DNA of 64,000 nt from the NCBI RefSeq assembly GCF_013131805.1, contig NZ_JABJRC010000005.1, positions 434,001-498,000 on the forward strand. The letters are read 5' to 3'. Below the pieces are notes generated by a model, which did no database searches, had not been told where the DNA came from, and was given only the letters and a program-made list of their open reading frames with translations. Shown here in pieces: positions 23,922 to 32,527 of the stretch. Position numbers and translations under genes: made by a program. The DNA is from Kribbella sandramycini. Its GTDB lineage: Bacteria; Actinomycetota; Actinomycetes; Propionibacteriales; Kribbellaceae. Within the stretch, counting starts at the first letter, position 1. Every line of letters starts with the position of its first letter.

Positions 23922-24944
23922 CTACTCGTCGGGCGTGGCCAGGTAGGCGTCGCTGACGCCTTCGAGCTTGCTCGGCTGTGCGCCGAGGGCCCAGAACTGT
24001 CCGTTGTGGACGGCCGCGCCGAACAGGACCGTGGGCTCGGACGGGAGCGGCACACTCACAAAACCGGTCGGTGTCCACCGCCAGGCCGTGCTGTCGTCCG
24101 TCCAGCCGTCGCCGACGACGAACGGTTTGCCGTTCACCATCTCGACAGCCAGCGGCTGGCCGCTCTGTTTCGGCATCCGCACCTCGGACCAGCGCCGCCC
24201 GTCGAAGTGGTAGGCGACCGGCGTCCGGAAGAGGACCGGGTCCTCGCGATGGCCGACGGCCCAGATGTCGTTCGGGCCGACGACGGCGAGGTCGTTCAGG
24301 AAGGCGCCGTCCGGGCCCGGGAGGTCGGCCTTGGTCCAGCGTTCGCCGTCGTAGTGTTTGAGGCCGTCGTCGAAGGCCGCGACCCAGAGGTCGTTCGGCG
24401 CCAGGACGGCGATATCCGAGGCGAAGCCGGGGACGCCGAGGACGTCGTCCGTCAGCGGGAGCCAGCTCTTGCCGTTGTACCGCTCGACGAAGACCTTGGA
24501 CTCCTCGCCCTCGACGCCGACCAACCAGATCTCGTCGCCGTGCACCGCGACCGATTGCGGTACGCCGTGCGGATGGGTCGGTAGCCCGATCTCGTTCCAG
24601 CGCGTCCCATCCCACCGCTGGACCAACGGCCCGGCGGAGCCGTTCGGGCCACCCCAGACTCCGACCGCCCAGGCGTCGCCCGCCGGTCCGACGGCGACGT
24701 CCAGCAAGCGGCCGTACGGGCGCGGCTGCTCGGTCGGCTGCCAGCCGCCGTTCACCCAGCGGGCCGCGACCGTGCGGTCCCAGTCCTTGCCGTGCTCGCG
24801 GCTGGAGCCGACGCCCCACATCTCACCGCCGACTGAACTGATCGAGTCGAACGTCGACCCGCTGGCGGGTTTCGGCTGCTCGGTCCAGCCCACGGTGGCC
24901 GGGGCGACCAGGAGGCCGAAACTGGCGACAAGTGCGGTGATCAT
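23922..24944 (-). CDS. Secreted beta-propeller-like protein of a sigma-factor operon
   Basis: A 340-residue protein with a short N-terminal signal-like segment (ITALVASFGLLVAPATVGW). Repeating blades follow, each with a Trp-rich strand pair: GEMWGVGSS, GDAWAVGVWGG, DEIWLVGVEG, NDLWVAAFDD, NDIWAVGHRE and GQFWALGAQ. Six or seven such units at about 45-residue spacing suggest a beta-propeller outside the membrane. Its start overlaps the preceding gene by 4 nt, making it the last of three coupled genes led by the sigma factor. Possibly a sensor or envelope protein; ligand unknown. Confidence 0.75.
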   Translation of the reverse strand: MITALVASFGLLVAPATVGWTEQPKPASGSTFDSISSVGGEMWGVGSSREHGKDWDRTVAARWVNGGWQPTEQPRPYGRLLDVAVGPAGDAWAVGVWGGPNGSAGPLVQRWDGTRWNEIGLPTHPHGVPQSVAVHGDEIWLVGVEGEESKVFVERYNGKSWLPLTDDVLGVPGFASDIAVLAPNDLWVAAFDDGLKHYDGERWTKADLPGPDGAFLNDLAVVGPNDIWAVGHREDPVLFRTPVAYHFDGRRWSEVRMPKQSGQPLAVEMVNGKPFVVGDGWTDDSTAWRWTPTGFVSVPLPSEPTVLFGAAVHNGQFWALGAQPSKLEGVSDAYLATPDE

Positions 24945-25753
24945 CGGGGGGTCTCCGTCATGGTCGGGCTCGAGGGCGTGTGCGGCGGGATGACCGGCAT
25001 GCTGGTCGGTACGAAGAGCGGCGCGGCGGCGGCCACCAACTCGGCCGGCACCTGCTGCTGCCAGCGCAGGCTGAGGACGATGGCGCGCAGCTGGTCCTGG
25101 CTCAGCGGCGGCTCCGGGCGGGTGCCGGCGCCCTTCCAGGTCGTCGCGTTGTCGGAGCGGACGGTGAGGATCCAGCCGTCCTGCTGCTTGATGCGAGCCT
25201 CGTTGCCCTTCTCCCCGGCATCGCCGCTGTCGCTGAGCAGGACGAGCGTCCGGCCGTCGGCCAGCGGTTGCGTCTTGCAGGTATCGGCGCTGTTGCAGCC
25301 GAGTTCGACGTCGTCGCGCCAGTCGAGGTTGAGCGAGAGCTGGGACGGTCCTTTGGCGTCGGTGTACACGCCCTTCGCCCAGACGATGTCAGGGTTCGCG
25401 AGCGGGCCTTCGTGACCGCCCTTCACGTCCTTGAACTTGCCGCCCTTGGGCAGCTGGTCGATCACGATCTTCCAGGCTGCCTGGGGCGTGATCGGCTCGT
25501 CGGGCGCCTGGGTGGCCGGGCCGGCCGGGCCGATCGACGGTTGCGCGGGCCCGGCCAGCGCGCCGCCGACGGCGACCACCACGCCGACGACCGCGGCGGT
25601 GGCGGTCACCGACAGCATCGCCTGACCGATCCGGCGCCGCCGGGTGAAGCGACGGCCGGTCGCCCGTCCGCCCGCGATCAAGCGGTCGATATCGACGTCC
25701 GCGTCGTCGACGCCGGCGTGGAGCTGGTCCTTGAGTTCGGATTCGAAGTTCAT
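24941..25753 (-). CDS. Membrane protein of sigma-factor operon, candidate anti-sigma factor
   Basis: A 270-residue single-span protein. The N-terminal 40 residues are cytoplasmic, acidic then strongly basic (RFTRRRRIGQ). One membrane helix follows (about 42-66), then a Pro-rich linker and an outside domain. It overlaps sigE and the propeller gene by 4 nt each. Small membrane proteins encoded after SigE-family sigma factors often restrain them, so an anti-sigma role is plausible. The N-terminus shows no clear zinc-binding ZAS motif, so this is inference from position and topology. Confidence 0.65.
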   Translation of the reverse strand: MNFESELKDQLHAGVDDADVDIDRLIAGGRATGRRFTRRRRIGQAMLSVTATAAVVGVVVAVGGALAGPAQPSIGPAGPATQAPDEPITPQAAWKIVIDQLPKGGKFKDVKGGHEGPLANPDIVWAKGVYTDAKGPSQLSLNLDWRDDVELGCNSADTCKTQPLADGRTLVLLSDSGDAGEKGNEARIKQQDGWILTVRSDNATTWKGAGTRPEPPLSQDQLRAIVLSLRWQQQVPAELVAAAAPLFVPTSMPVIPPHTPSSPTMTETPR

Positions 25754-26250
25754 AGCTGCCCTCCTGTCAGTTCGCTGAGGTCGCTCCCGAGGTGCTCACG
25801 CAGCCGCGACAGCGCGCGCATGCTGCGGGTGCGGACCGCCCCGGGGCTGACCCTGACGAGCGCAGCCGTGTCCTCGACGCTGAGGTCGTGCCAATACCGC
25901 AGTACGACGACCGCGCGGTCCTCGCGACTCAGCTCCGCCAGCGCGGCGAACAGCGTCAGCCGCAGCGTGGTGTCGGTGCCCGGCGCGACCGGCTCGCGAT
26001 GCGGCTCCCCCACGTCCTCCAGCCGCGTCTTGCGCCGGGTGGCCAGGTAGCTGCGGATCATCACCGTCCGCGAGTAGGCCACCAGGTTGTCGGCCCGGCT
26101 GGCCTTCGCCCAGGCGCTGTACAGCTTGCCCAGCGTGATCTGCGCCAGGTCCTCGGCGGCGTACCGCTCACCCGTGAGCAGGTAAGCCATCCGAAACAGT
26201 TGCGTCCCGCGGGACGCCACGAACTCGACGTATCCGTTCGGCTCGCCCAT
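25750..26250 (-). CDS. SigE-family ECF RNA polymerase sigma factor
   Basis: A 166-residue extracytoplasmic-function sigma factor of the actinobacterial SigE family (SigE-type, M. tuberculosis SigE not implied). Region 2 runs LFRMAYLLTGERYAAEDLAQITLGKLYSAW with the typical RxAYLLTG and AEDLxQ blocks. Region 4 is LAELSREDRAVVVLRYWHDLSVEDTAALVRVSPGAVRTRSMRALSRLR. It starts at ATG 26250 behind GGAGGAG and is the first gene of a three-gene coupled operon. Its targets probably include this operon; a clear ECF promoter was not found by eye. Confidence 0.92.
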   Translation of the reverse strand: MGEPNGYVEFVASRGTQLFRMAYLLTGERYAAEDLAQITLGKLYSAWAKASRADNLVAYSRTVMIRSYLATRRKTRLEDVGEPHREPVAPGTDTTLRLTLFAALAELSREDRAVVVLRYWHDLSVEDTAALVRVSPGAVRTRSMRALSRLREHLGSDLSELTGGQL

Positions 26251-26325
26251 GCTCCTCCTTCCGACATCAACCGCTGTCGGAGAGGTAAGAGCCTGCTAAT
26301 CCGGGTTTTGTTTCACCGAGCCGCT

Positions 26326-27144
26326 TTATTTCTTCACGGCGAGCACGGCGGCGATCAGCCGCTGGTAGTCGCCGAGCTCGTCCGGCGGCTCGGGGTTGCG
26401 CCAGCGCGCGGCGGGGACCAGGCCCGGGTCGAGGATGGTGAAGTCGTCGCCGAACAGGGCCCGGATCTCGGCCTCGGTCCGCCAGCGGCCGCGGCCCAGC
26501 GAGCCCTGCAGAACGGCCTCGATCTCGGCGCTGCGCGGGTCGTTCTCGGAGCGGAAGTGGCTGACGAACACGTGGCTGCCGGGGACGATCCGGTCGGCCC
26601 AGAACCGGAACAGGCCGTGCGGGTCCTCGTCGTCGTTCACGTGGTGCAGGATCGCGGAGAAGATCACCGCGACCGGCTCGTCGAACGAGATCAGCCGGCG
26701 GGTGCCCTCGTGGTCGTAGATCGCCTTCGGCTCCCGCAGGTCGGCCTGGATGACCGTGGTGTGGTCGTTCTCGGCGAGCAGCGCCTGGCCGTGCGCGAGC
26801 ACGATCGGGTCGTTGTCGACGTAGACGACCTTGGTCTCCGGCGCGTATCGCTGGGCGACCTGGTGCACGTTGTCGGCGGTCGGCAGCCCGCTGCCGAGGT
26901 CGACGAACTGGCGGATCCCGGTCGTCGCGACGATCTCGCGGACGGCGCGGATCAGCGCAGCCCGGTTGTCGGTCGCGATCACCGGCGAGCCGGGCAGCTC
27001 GTGCACGAACCGGTCGCCGAACGCCCGGTCGACCGCGAAGTTGTCCTTACCGCCGAGGAGGTAGTCGTACGTCCGCGCGATACTCGGCCGGGTCATGTCG
27101 AACCCGGGGTACGGCGGCGTGTCCGGCACCTGCTCGTCGGCCAT
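26326..27144 (-). CDS. SAM-dependent methyltransferase, DUF574/SAV2177 family
   Basis: A 272-residue methyltransferase. The opening (PGFDMTRPSIARTYDYLLGGKDNFAVDR) is the hallmark of the actinobacterial SAV2177 (Methyltransf_19) family. FVDLGSGLPT is the SAM-binding loop, VVYVDNDPIVLAHG the acidic second strand, and VIQADLREP the third. It stands alone, with AAAGGA before the ATG at 27144. Members of this family are very numerous in actinomycetes and few have known substrates. No link to the flanking operons is evident. Confidence 0.92.
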   Translation of the reverse strand: MADEQVPDTPPYPGFDMTRPSIARTYDYLLGGKDNFAVDRAFGDRFVHELPGSPVIATDNRAALIRAVREIVATTGIRQFVDLGSGLPTADNVHQVAQRYAPETKVVYVDNDPIVLAHGQALLAENDHTTVIQADLREPKAIYDHEGTRRLISFDEPVAVIFSAILHHVNDDEDPHGLFRFWADRIVPGSHVFVSHFRSENDPRSAEIEAVLQGSLGRGRWRTEAEIRALFGDDFTILDPGLVPAARWRNPEPPDELGDYQRLIAAVLAVKK

Positions 27145-27195
27145 CGCGGGAAATCCTTTCGTCGCCCAATCCAGTCACTCTATGCGACCGGCCCG

Positions 27196-28836
27196 CTACC
27201 GTGCTTCCGCTGCCGCGTGTACGTCGTCCGCGAGCAGCGAGCGCAGCTCGGCCGTGGTCGGCATCCGGCCCAGGGAACGCAGCCGCTGCGACTGCGCCTT
27301 GCGCATCCCCTCGACCAGCCGGCGGGCCTCGCGGGCGTTGCCGAAGTTCGGGCCGCCGGCGATCCGGTCGAAGTACGACGTCAGCGGCACGTCCGCCGCC
27401 GGGTCGAGCAGGTAGTCGCCGCCGGACACCATCCGGCCGGTGATCAGCAGCAGCTCGGACGCCGAGTAGTTCTCGAACTCGATCGTCTTCGAGAACCGCG
27501 ACCCGAGCCCGGGGTTGGCGGCCAGGAAGTCGGTCATCTCGGCGGTGTACCCGGCGACGATGATCGCGATCTCGTCGCGATGGTCCTCCATCAGCTTCAC
27601 CAGCGCGTCGATCGCCTCCTGGCCGAAGTCACCGCCGTTCCCCGCCGATCGCGACAGCGTGTACGCCTCGTCGATGAACAGCACGCCGCCAAGCGACTTT
27701 TCGAACACCTGCGCGGTCTTCTCCGCGGTGTGGCCGATGTACTGCCCGACCAGATCCCGCCGGGAGACCTCGGTGAAGCCGCCGTCGGGCAGCGCGCCGA
27801 GGGCCTTCAGCAGTTTGCCGTAGAGCCGCGCGATGGTCGTCTTACCGGTCCCCGGCGCGCCCGCGAAGATCAGGTGGTGACTGACCGCGCCGATCGACAG
27901 CCCCGCCGTTCGCCGCCACTCGTTGACCTGCAACTCGTCGACCAGCGCGCGGACTTCGGCCTTCACACCGGGCAGGCCGACCATCGTGTCCAGCTCGGTG
28001 AGCAACTCGTCGATCGGTCCGCCGGAGACAGCTGACGCCGCACTCGCCTCGATCACCTCGACGGTCGCACCGGGCGCGAGCTGCAGCGCGGGCTCAGCGG
28101 TGTTGGCCGGACGGAGGCCCTCGATCGTGCCGCCGCAGCCCGGGCCGACGGTGATCGCCGGGCCGCGGGTGTCGTGCACGCTGACGCGCCGGACGGACGG
28201 CGTACTGCCGTGGGCGACGCCGATCCCCTCGGCGCCGGTGTTGCCGATCTCCAGATCGGTCACGGTCGGGCGGCTGTACTGGTAGACATACAGGCCGCGC
28301 CCACCGCAGCCGCTGATACTGCCACCGCTGACGACCGGGTCGGCGCCGAGCGCGATCACGATGCCGTCGCCCGACACGTCCTGCACGGTCGTATCGGAGA
28401 TCTCACCGCCGGCGCCTTCGACGACGATGCCGGTCGCCGCGCCGCGGACGACACAGCGGTCGATCCGGACGCCGGGCCCGGCGTGCACACTCACCGCGGG
28501 GCGTGCGCCGCCGGTGATCGTGCACCCGGTCAGCGTGAGCGCCGTCCGCTCGGTCGACACCGCCAGGTTGTCGGCCGAGCGGACGACGAGTTCGTGCAAC
28601 TCGAGCGCGCCGTCGACGGACCGGATCGTCGGCCAGTCGGCGCCGGAGCCGTCGATCACCACCTCGGCCTTGGGCTCCGCGCGCAGTACGACGGATCGGC
28701 CGGTCAGCTCGAGGGTCTCGGCGTACGTGCCGGCCGCGATCAGGATCGTGGCGCCGTCGGGTGCGTCGAGCAGGGCCGACCCGATGGTCGGATACGCACC
28801 CGGACGGTCGGCCGCCACGGAGAGGACTCGCGACAT
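27196..28836 (-). CDS. EccA-like AAA+ ATPase with N-terminal right-handed beta-helix
   Basis: A 546-residue fusion. Residues 1-265 are a right-handed parallel beta-helix: short repeats such as DRCVVRGAATGIVVEGAGG, DTTVQDVSGDGIVI and GSISGCGGRGLYVYQ. Residues 280-545 are a CbbX/EccA-type AAA+ domain: FAGAPGTGKTTIARLYGKLL (Walker A near 327), GGVLFIDEAYTLSR (Walker B) and a C-terminal lid. EccA proteins are the cytosolic AAA+ ATPases of ESX systems and normally carry a TPR-like N-terminus; here a beta-helix takes its place. It starts 1 nt into the preceding stop (TGATG), in one operon with eccE. Confidence 0.88.
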   Translation of the reverse strand: MSRVLSVAADRPGAYPTIGSALLDAPDGATILIAAGTYAETLELTGRSVVLRAEPKAEVVIDGSGADWPTIRSVDGALELHELVVRSADNLAVSTERTALTLTGCTITGGARPAVSVHAGPGVRIDRCVVRGAATGIVVEGAGGEISDTTVQDVSGDGIVIALGADPVVSGGSISGCGGRGLYVYQYSRPTVTDLEIGNTGAEGIGVAHGSTPSVRRVSVHDTRGPAITVGPGCGGTIEGLRPANTAEPALQLAPGATVEVIEASAASAVSGGPIDELLTELDTMVGLPGVKAEVRALVDELQVNEWRRTAGLSIGAVSHHLIFAGAPGTGKTTIARLYGKLLKALGALPDGGFTEVSRRDLVGQYIGHTAEKTAQVFEKSLGGVLFIDEAYTLSRSAGNGGDFGQEAIDALVKLMEDHRDEIAIIVAGYTAEMTDFLAANPGLGSRFSKTIEFENYSASELLLITGRMVSGGDYLLDPAADVPLTSYFDRIAGGPNFGNAREARRLVEGMRKAQSQRLRSLGRMPTTAELRSLLADDVHAAAEAR

Positions 28837-29483
28837 CAACTCGCCCGTTCCAGCAGCCAGCCGCGGTCTGCCGCCTTCACACCGGCCTGGAAGCGCGAGC
28901 GGGCGCCCAGTCTGTGCATGATCTGCGCGACCATTCGGCGTACGGTCCGGACCGAGATGCCGAGCTGCGCGGCGGCCGCCTCGTCGGTGGCGCCGAGTGA
29001 CAGCAGGCGCAGCATTTCGTGCTCACGCGTCGACAGGTCGGTCTCGTCCGGCAGGTCGTCGGCGGCCAGCGGGACGGCGTCCGGCCAGACGCGCTCGAAC
29101 AGCTCCAGCACGGTGATGACGACACTCGACAACCGCAATACCGCGACGCTTCCGTTGGCCGAGTCGGCCGGGAGGACGGCGACCGTACCGTCGATGACGA
29201 GCGCGTTCATCGGGACCAGCGGCATCGTGCGGACCGCGACGCCGGCCAGCGACATCGCACCGAGGTGGCGGCACAGGTTCGGCGTCGTCCGGGCGGTGTC
29301 GGGGTAGATCGCGCGGTAGCGGACGCCGTGTTTGACGTCGCGCGGGCCGAAGGCCGGGCCGGCGGGGGTGAGGTTGCTGAGGGCAATGACCTCGTCCTGC
29401 GCGCCGGCCAGCAGTTCGGCGATGGCGCCCTGGGCGGGGACGTGGTGAAAACCGGTGGGCCGGTTGATCAAGGTAACGGTCAT
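28836..29483 (-). CDS. LuxR-type HTH regulator within the ESX operon
   Basis: A 215-residue protein. The C-terminal 65 residues are a LuxR-type HTH (LSTREHEMLRLLSLGATDEAAAAQLGISVRTVRRMVAQIMHRLGARSR, given in parts: LSTREHEMLRLL and ISVRTVRRMVAQ). The N-terminal part (DEVIALSNLTPAG, then VKHGVRYRAIYPDT and a VRTMPLVPMNALVID segment) resembles the phospholipase-D-like sensor domain seen with TrmB/LuxR regulators in actinomycetes. It overlaps eccE by 4 nt and the EccA-like gene by 1 nt. A regulator locked between two ESX structural genes suggests feedback on secretion genes. Confidence 0.85.
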   Translation of the reverse strand: MTVTLINRPTGFHHVPAQGAIAELLAGAQDEVIALSNLTPAGPAFGPRDVKHGVRYRAIYPDTARTTPNLCRHLGAMSLAGVAVRTMPLVPMNALVIDGTVAVLPADSANGSVAVLRLSSVVITVLELFERVWPDAVPLAADDLPDETDLSTREHEMLRLLSLGATDEAAAAQLGISVRTVRRMVAQIMHRLGARSRFQAGVKAADRGWLLERAS

Positions 29484-30871
29484 GAGAAGTGGACCCCCAG
29501 AGGAAGCGTGGCGGCGACGCCGAGCGCGTGCCGGCCGTCGAGGCGTTCCGGCTCGACCCCGAAGGACCGCGCCAGTGTGAGCAGGACCGACGCCGCCGAA
29601 TCGAGCGTGGCCGGGTGGGCCGCGGCCAATCGGAGGACGGCGTCGTGGCGAGTGGAGGCGGGGCCTCCGGCGGCCGCCGTCACGGTGACGGCGATGGTCT
29701 GCGCGGCGCCGGTCCCGGTGCCGAGCAAGGTGGCGACGAGTGCGGCTAAGGTTGCTGCAGGCAACGATGCGGAACCGGTCAGGCGGACGGTCAGCTGCTG
29801 CACCGGCCCGCAGGACCAGCCGGACCAGCGCTCCTGGATGCGGCCGCGGCCGGCGTTCGCGTGGGCCAGCGCCCCGATCGACGCCAGTACGTCGGCCTCG
29901 TCGAGCGCGAGGTACTCGACCTGCTCCCGATCGAACCGGCGAACCAGCCGGCGGACAGTGTTGGCCACGACCTGGCGCAGTTGGTCGTCGGTGGCGATAT
30001 CCGGCGTCCGCTCGGCGGCGACGGCGATCCAGGCGCGTGGCCGCTGGTTCTGTTTGGTGCCGGCGTGCAGGATCAGTTGCAGGCCGATGCCGACGGGCTG
30101 TTCGTCGGCGGCGTCCGTGAGTGAGCCGAGCTGCGGGAGCAGTTGGTGCTGGGCGTCCGGGCCGAGCCGGAGCGCGGCGCTGACCCCAGCCGGGCGGCTG
30201 AGCAGACCGTACGGCTGCTCACGCACGCTGACCACGTCGGTCGACGTCCGGCCGTGGAACGCGGCGACCAGGTTGACCGCGACGCTGTCGCCGAGATCAA
30301 TCCGCCGGCGTCGTACGGCGAACAGCACCAAGATGCCGACCCAGCGATACAGCCACTGCCCACGAACCCGCACCGCAGTCAGCAACACGAGCGACAACGC
30401 CGCCAGCGAAGTCAGCACCAGAACAGTCCGCGGCCCCGTAGTACCCAACGCCATCAACACCAGAGCCAACTGCCAACAAACCACCTGCCCCACCCGCACC
30501 CCCCGCTCCGGGCGCCCCACCACATCCATCTCAGGCGGCTGCACGAGGCTCTCCTGGCGAACAGGTCTCGCAGCAAGCGCCGACACATACTCCGGCGCAG
30601 CCGGCACCACAGCCGGCACCACAGCCGGCACCTGCGGCGCGTCCACCGCCCGATACCCAACCGCCGCCGAAGCAGCCCCGCGCGCGGCCACGCTGTGCCC
30701 AGTAACGGAGGTGAAGTGGCCTCTGACTGAAGGGGAAGGGGTGTAGGCGGTCGGCCCGGGGGTGGCGGGTGAGGTGTAGCCGGCGGGTGTGGTGGTTGGG
30801 GTGTGGCCGGGGTGGGGGGCTGGGGAGGGGTGCGGGGTGGGGGGCGCGTGGTTGGGGGCGGGGGTGGTCAT
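29480..30871 (-). CDS. eccE: Type VII secretion protein EccE with Pro-rich N-terminal extension
   Basis: A 463-residue EccE. An unusual N-terminal region of about 95 residues is Pro/Thr/Ala-rich (HAPPTPHPSPAPHPGHTPTT). Two membrane helices (about 125-165) follow, then a large soluble domain ending in the typical WxxxP-like fold (LFAVRRRRIDLGDSVAVNL, PRAWIAVAAERTPD). EccE forms the outer rim of the ESX membrane complex. It overlaps both the SARP gene (upstream) and the LuxR gene (downstream) by 4 nt. EccE sequences vary, so the call also rests on the operon. The extension may mediate contacts inside the cell. Confidence 0.85.
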   Translation of the reverse strand: MTTPAPNHAPPTPHPSPAPHPGHTPTTTPAGYTSPATPGPTAYTPSPSVRGHFTSVTGHSVAARGAASAAVGYRAVDAPQVPAVVPAVVPAAPEYVSALAARPVRQESLVQPPEMDVVGRPERGVRVGQVVCWQLALVLMALGTTGPRTVLVLTSLAALSLVLLTAVRVRGQWLYRWVGILVLFAVRRRRIDLGDSVAVNLVAAFHGRTSTDVVSVREQPYGLLSRPAGVSAALRLGPDAQHQLLPQLGSLTDAADEQPVGIGLQLILHAGTKQNQRPRAWIAVAAERTPDIATDDQLRQVVANTVRRLVRRFDREQVEYLALDEADVLASIGALAHANAGRGRIQERWSGWSCGPVQQLTVRLTGSASLPAATLAALVATLLGTGTGAAQTIAVTVTAAAGGPASTRHDAVLRLAAAHPATLDSAASVLLTLARSFGVEPERLDGRHALGVAATLPLGVHFS

Positions 30872-32466
30872 GCGACCAGCTCCGGTTTGGGCTGGGAGGT
30901 GGTTGAGTGGTGGAGGTGGTGGGCGTGGTCTCGGGCTATGGGGAGGAGGGTGAAGAGGCCGGGGGCGGGTTCGGATAGGAGGTTGAGGTCCAGGAGGTGG
31001 TCGATCAGGGGTTCGACCTGGTTTGGGGGGACTGCGGCTAGGTGGGCGGCTTGGGTTAGGTCGAAGTGGGTTAGGGGGCTGCAGCGGCGGTAGAGGTTGG
31101 CTGCGGGGGTGGGGAGGGCTTGGTAGGCGGGGTCGAAGCGGGTGAGGAGGTCGGCGAGGGCTTGGCAGCGGCCGGACTGGTGTTCCAGTTGGGCTGTCAG
31201 GCGGGTGACGGTCCAGGGCTGGCGGTTGCGGAGGCGCTCGACGAGGTGGCGGATGGCGCCGGGGTGGCCGCCGGCCGCGGCGAGGATTTGGGGGACGTCG
31301 GCGAGTTCGCGCGCCTCGGCGGGGGCGAGCGGGGCGAGGGTGATGGCGGTCGTGCGGTCCAGGCCCGCCAGGCGAGCGCGGCTGAGGACGAGGACCAGCG
31401 CCTCCGGGTTGTTCGGCAGCAGCGGCTGGACCTGGTCGGCGTGCTCGACGTTGTCGAGGATGAGCAGGCCGACGCCGGTCGGCGCGACCGCGGCGGTGCG
31501 GACGTCGACGTACTGCTGAACCTCATGACCGGAGAGCGCAGCAGCCTCGACCGCGAAGGCGGTCTTGCCGATGCCAGGCATCCCGTCGATGGTGACGACC
31601 CCGGTCGCACCGCGCAGCGCGTGCAGCTCGGGCGCACGGCCGACGAAGGTGGTGAGCCGCGGCGGCAGGTTCGAGCTGACCGGTGCGACGACCGGCCGGG
31701 GCGCATCCTCGTTCAGGATCTCCTGGTGCAGTGCAGCCAGCTCGTGGCCCGGTTCGATGCCGAGGTCGCGGACGAGCGCCGTCCGCGCCCGCTGGAAAGC
31801 GGCCAGTGCGTCGTGCCGTCGCCCGACCTGGCGATACGCCGCCATCAGACGCGACCAGGCCAGCTCCCGCAGCGGCTCCTCATCGGTGAGCACCCGCAGT
31901 ACGGCGATCGCCTCGGACGGCCGCCCCAGCGCCAGATGCGCGTCAGCAAGATCCTCACGCAGGCTCCGGTGCAGCTCAGTGAGCCGGTCGACAGCCGAGG
32001 CAGCGTCGTCCGTGAGGCCGTCGTACGGGCGACCGCGCCACAGCTCCAGCGCCTGCTGCACAACAGCGACCGCCTCAGCGGCCGCACCGCGGCTGACCAG
32101 CGCACGCGCCTCGTCACACAGCGCCGACGCCACATCGGCGTCCAGCTCACCAGACTCGACCCGAACCCGGTACGCACCCGGCCGGCTCTCGATCCGGTCA
32201 TCCGGCAGCGCCCGGCGCAGCTGCCAGACATAGGTCTTCAGATTGTTCTGAGCGGACGCCGGGACGTCGAGCCCGGCCCAGACCGCGTCGACGAGCTGCT
32301 CGGTGCTGACCCAGGCGTTGCGGTGCAGCAGGAGCAGGGCGAGTACGGTGGCCGGCTTGCCGCCGCCGACGTCGAGCTGGACCCCGTCGGAGCCGTCGAC
32401 CTCCAGCGGGCCCAGCACGCGGAAGGCCAGTGACGGGGCCGGTGAGTGCGCTGAGTGACCGTTCAT
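30868..32466 (-). CDS. SARP-family regulator with BTAD and NB-ARC-like domains
   Basis: A 532-residue AfsR/DnrI-type activator. Residues 10-100 are the OmpR-like winged helix (FRVLGPLEVDG, then NNLKTYVWQLRRALPDD). Residues 105-250 are the bacterial transcriptional activation domain with TPR-like helices (REDLADAHLALGRPSEAIAVL). Residues 275-400 carry a compact ATPase-like part (TFVGRAPELHAL, GMPGIGKT, LLILDNVE). It is the first gene of the coupled eccE-luxR-eccA-like operon. The ATG at 32466 lies 6 nt after a TCGTAT -10-like box, so the mRNA may be leaderless. A SARP heading ESX structural genes is unusual. It probably activates its own and other ESX promoters. Confidence 0.9.
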   Translation of the reverse strand: MNGHSAHSPAPSLAFRVLGPLEVDGSDGVQLDVGGGKPATVLALLLLHRNAWVSTEQLVDAVWAGLDVPASAQNNLKTYVWQLRRALPDDRIESRPGAYRVRVESGELDADVASALCDEARALVSRGAAAEAVAVVQQALELWRGRPYDGLTDDAASAVDRLTELHRSLREDLADAHLALGRPSEAIAVLRVLTDEEPLRELAWSRLMAAYRQVGRRHDALAAFQRARTALVRDLGIEPGHELAALHQEILNEDAPRPVVAPVSSNLPPRLTTFVGRAPELHALRGATGVVTIDGMPGIGKTAFAVEAAALSGHEVQQYVDVRTAAVAPTGVGLLILDNVEHADQVQPLLPNNPEALVLVLSRARLAGLDRTTAITLAPLAPAEARELADVPQILAAAGGHPGAIRHLVERLRNRQPWTVTRLTAQLEHQSGRCQALADLLTRFDPAYQALPTPAANLYRRCSPLTHFDLTQAAHLAAVPPNQVEPLIDHLLDLNLLSEPAPGLFTLLPIARDHAHHLHHSTTSQPKPELVA

Positions 32467-32472
32467 GACACA

Positions 32473-32506
32473 TACGATCCGGGGTGACGATGACATTTCG
32501 ATGACA
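32473..32506. promoter_or_regulatory. Divergent promoter region with 11-bp direct repeat CGATGACA
   Basis: CGATGACA occurs at 32488-32495 and again at 32499-32506, an exact 11-bp period. On the minus strand the repeats (TGTCATCG) are followed after 10 nt by TCGTAT (32478-32473), a likely -10 box for the SARP gene. The spacing matches the two CTGGAC-type promoters. The region is shared with the response-regulator gene, so one protein could control both directions. Confidence 0.6.
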
Positions 32507-32527
32507 CGGAACCCGGCAGGGGGAGCA

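Noticed and set aside
30720..31100. G-rich stretch as a structural or repeat element
   Set aside because: Explained by the Pro-rich start of eccE and the C-rich 3' end of the SARP gene on the minus strand.
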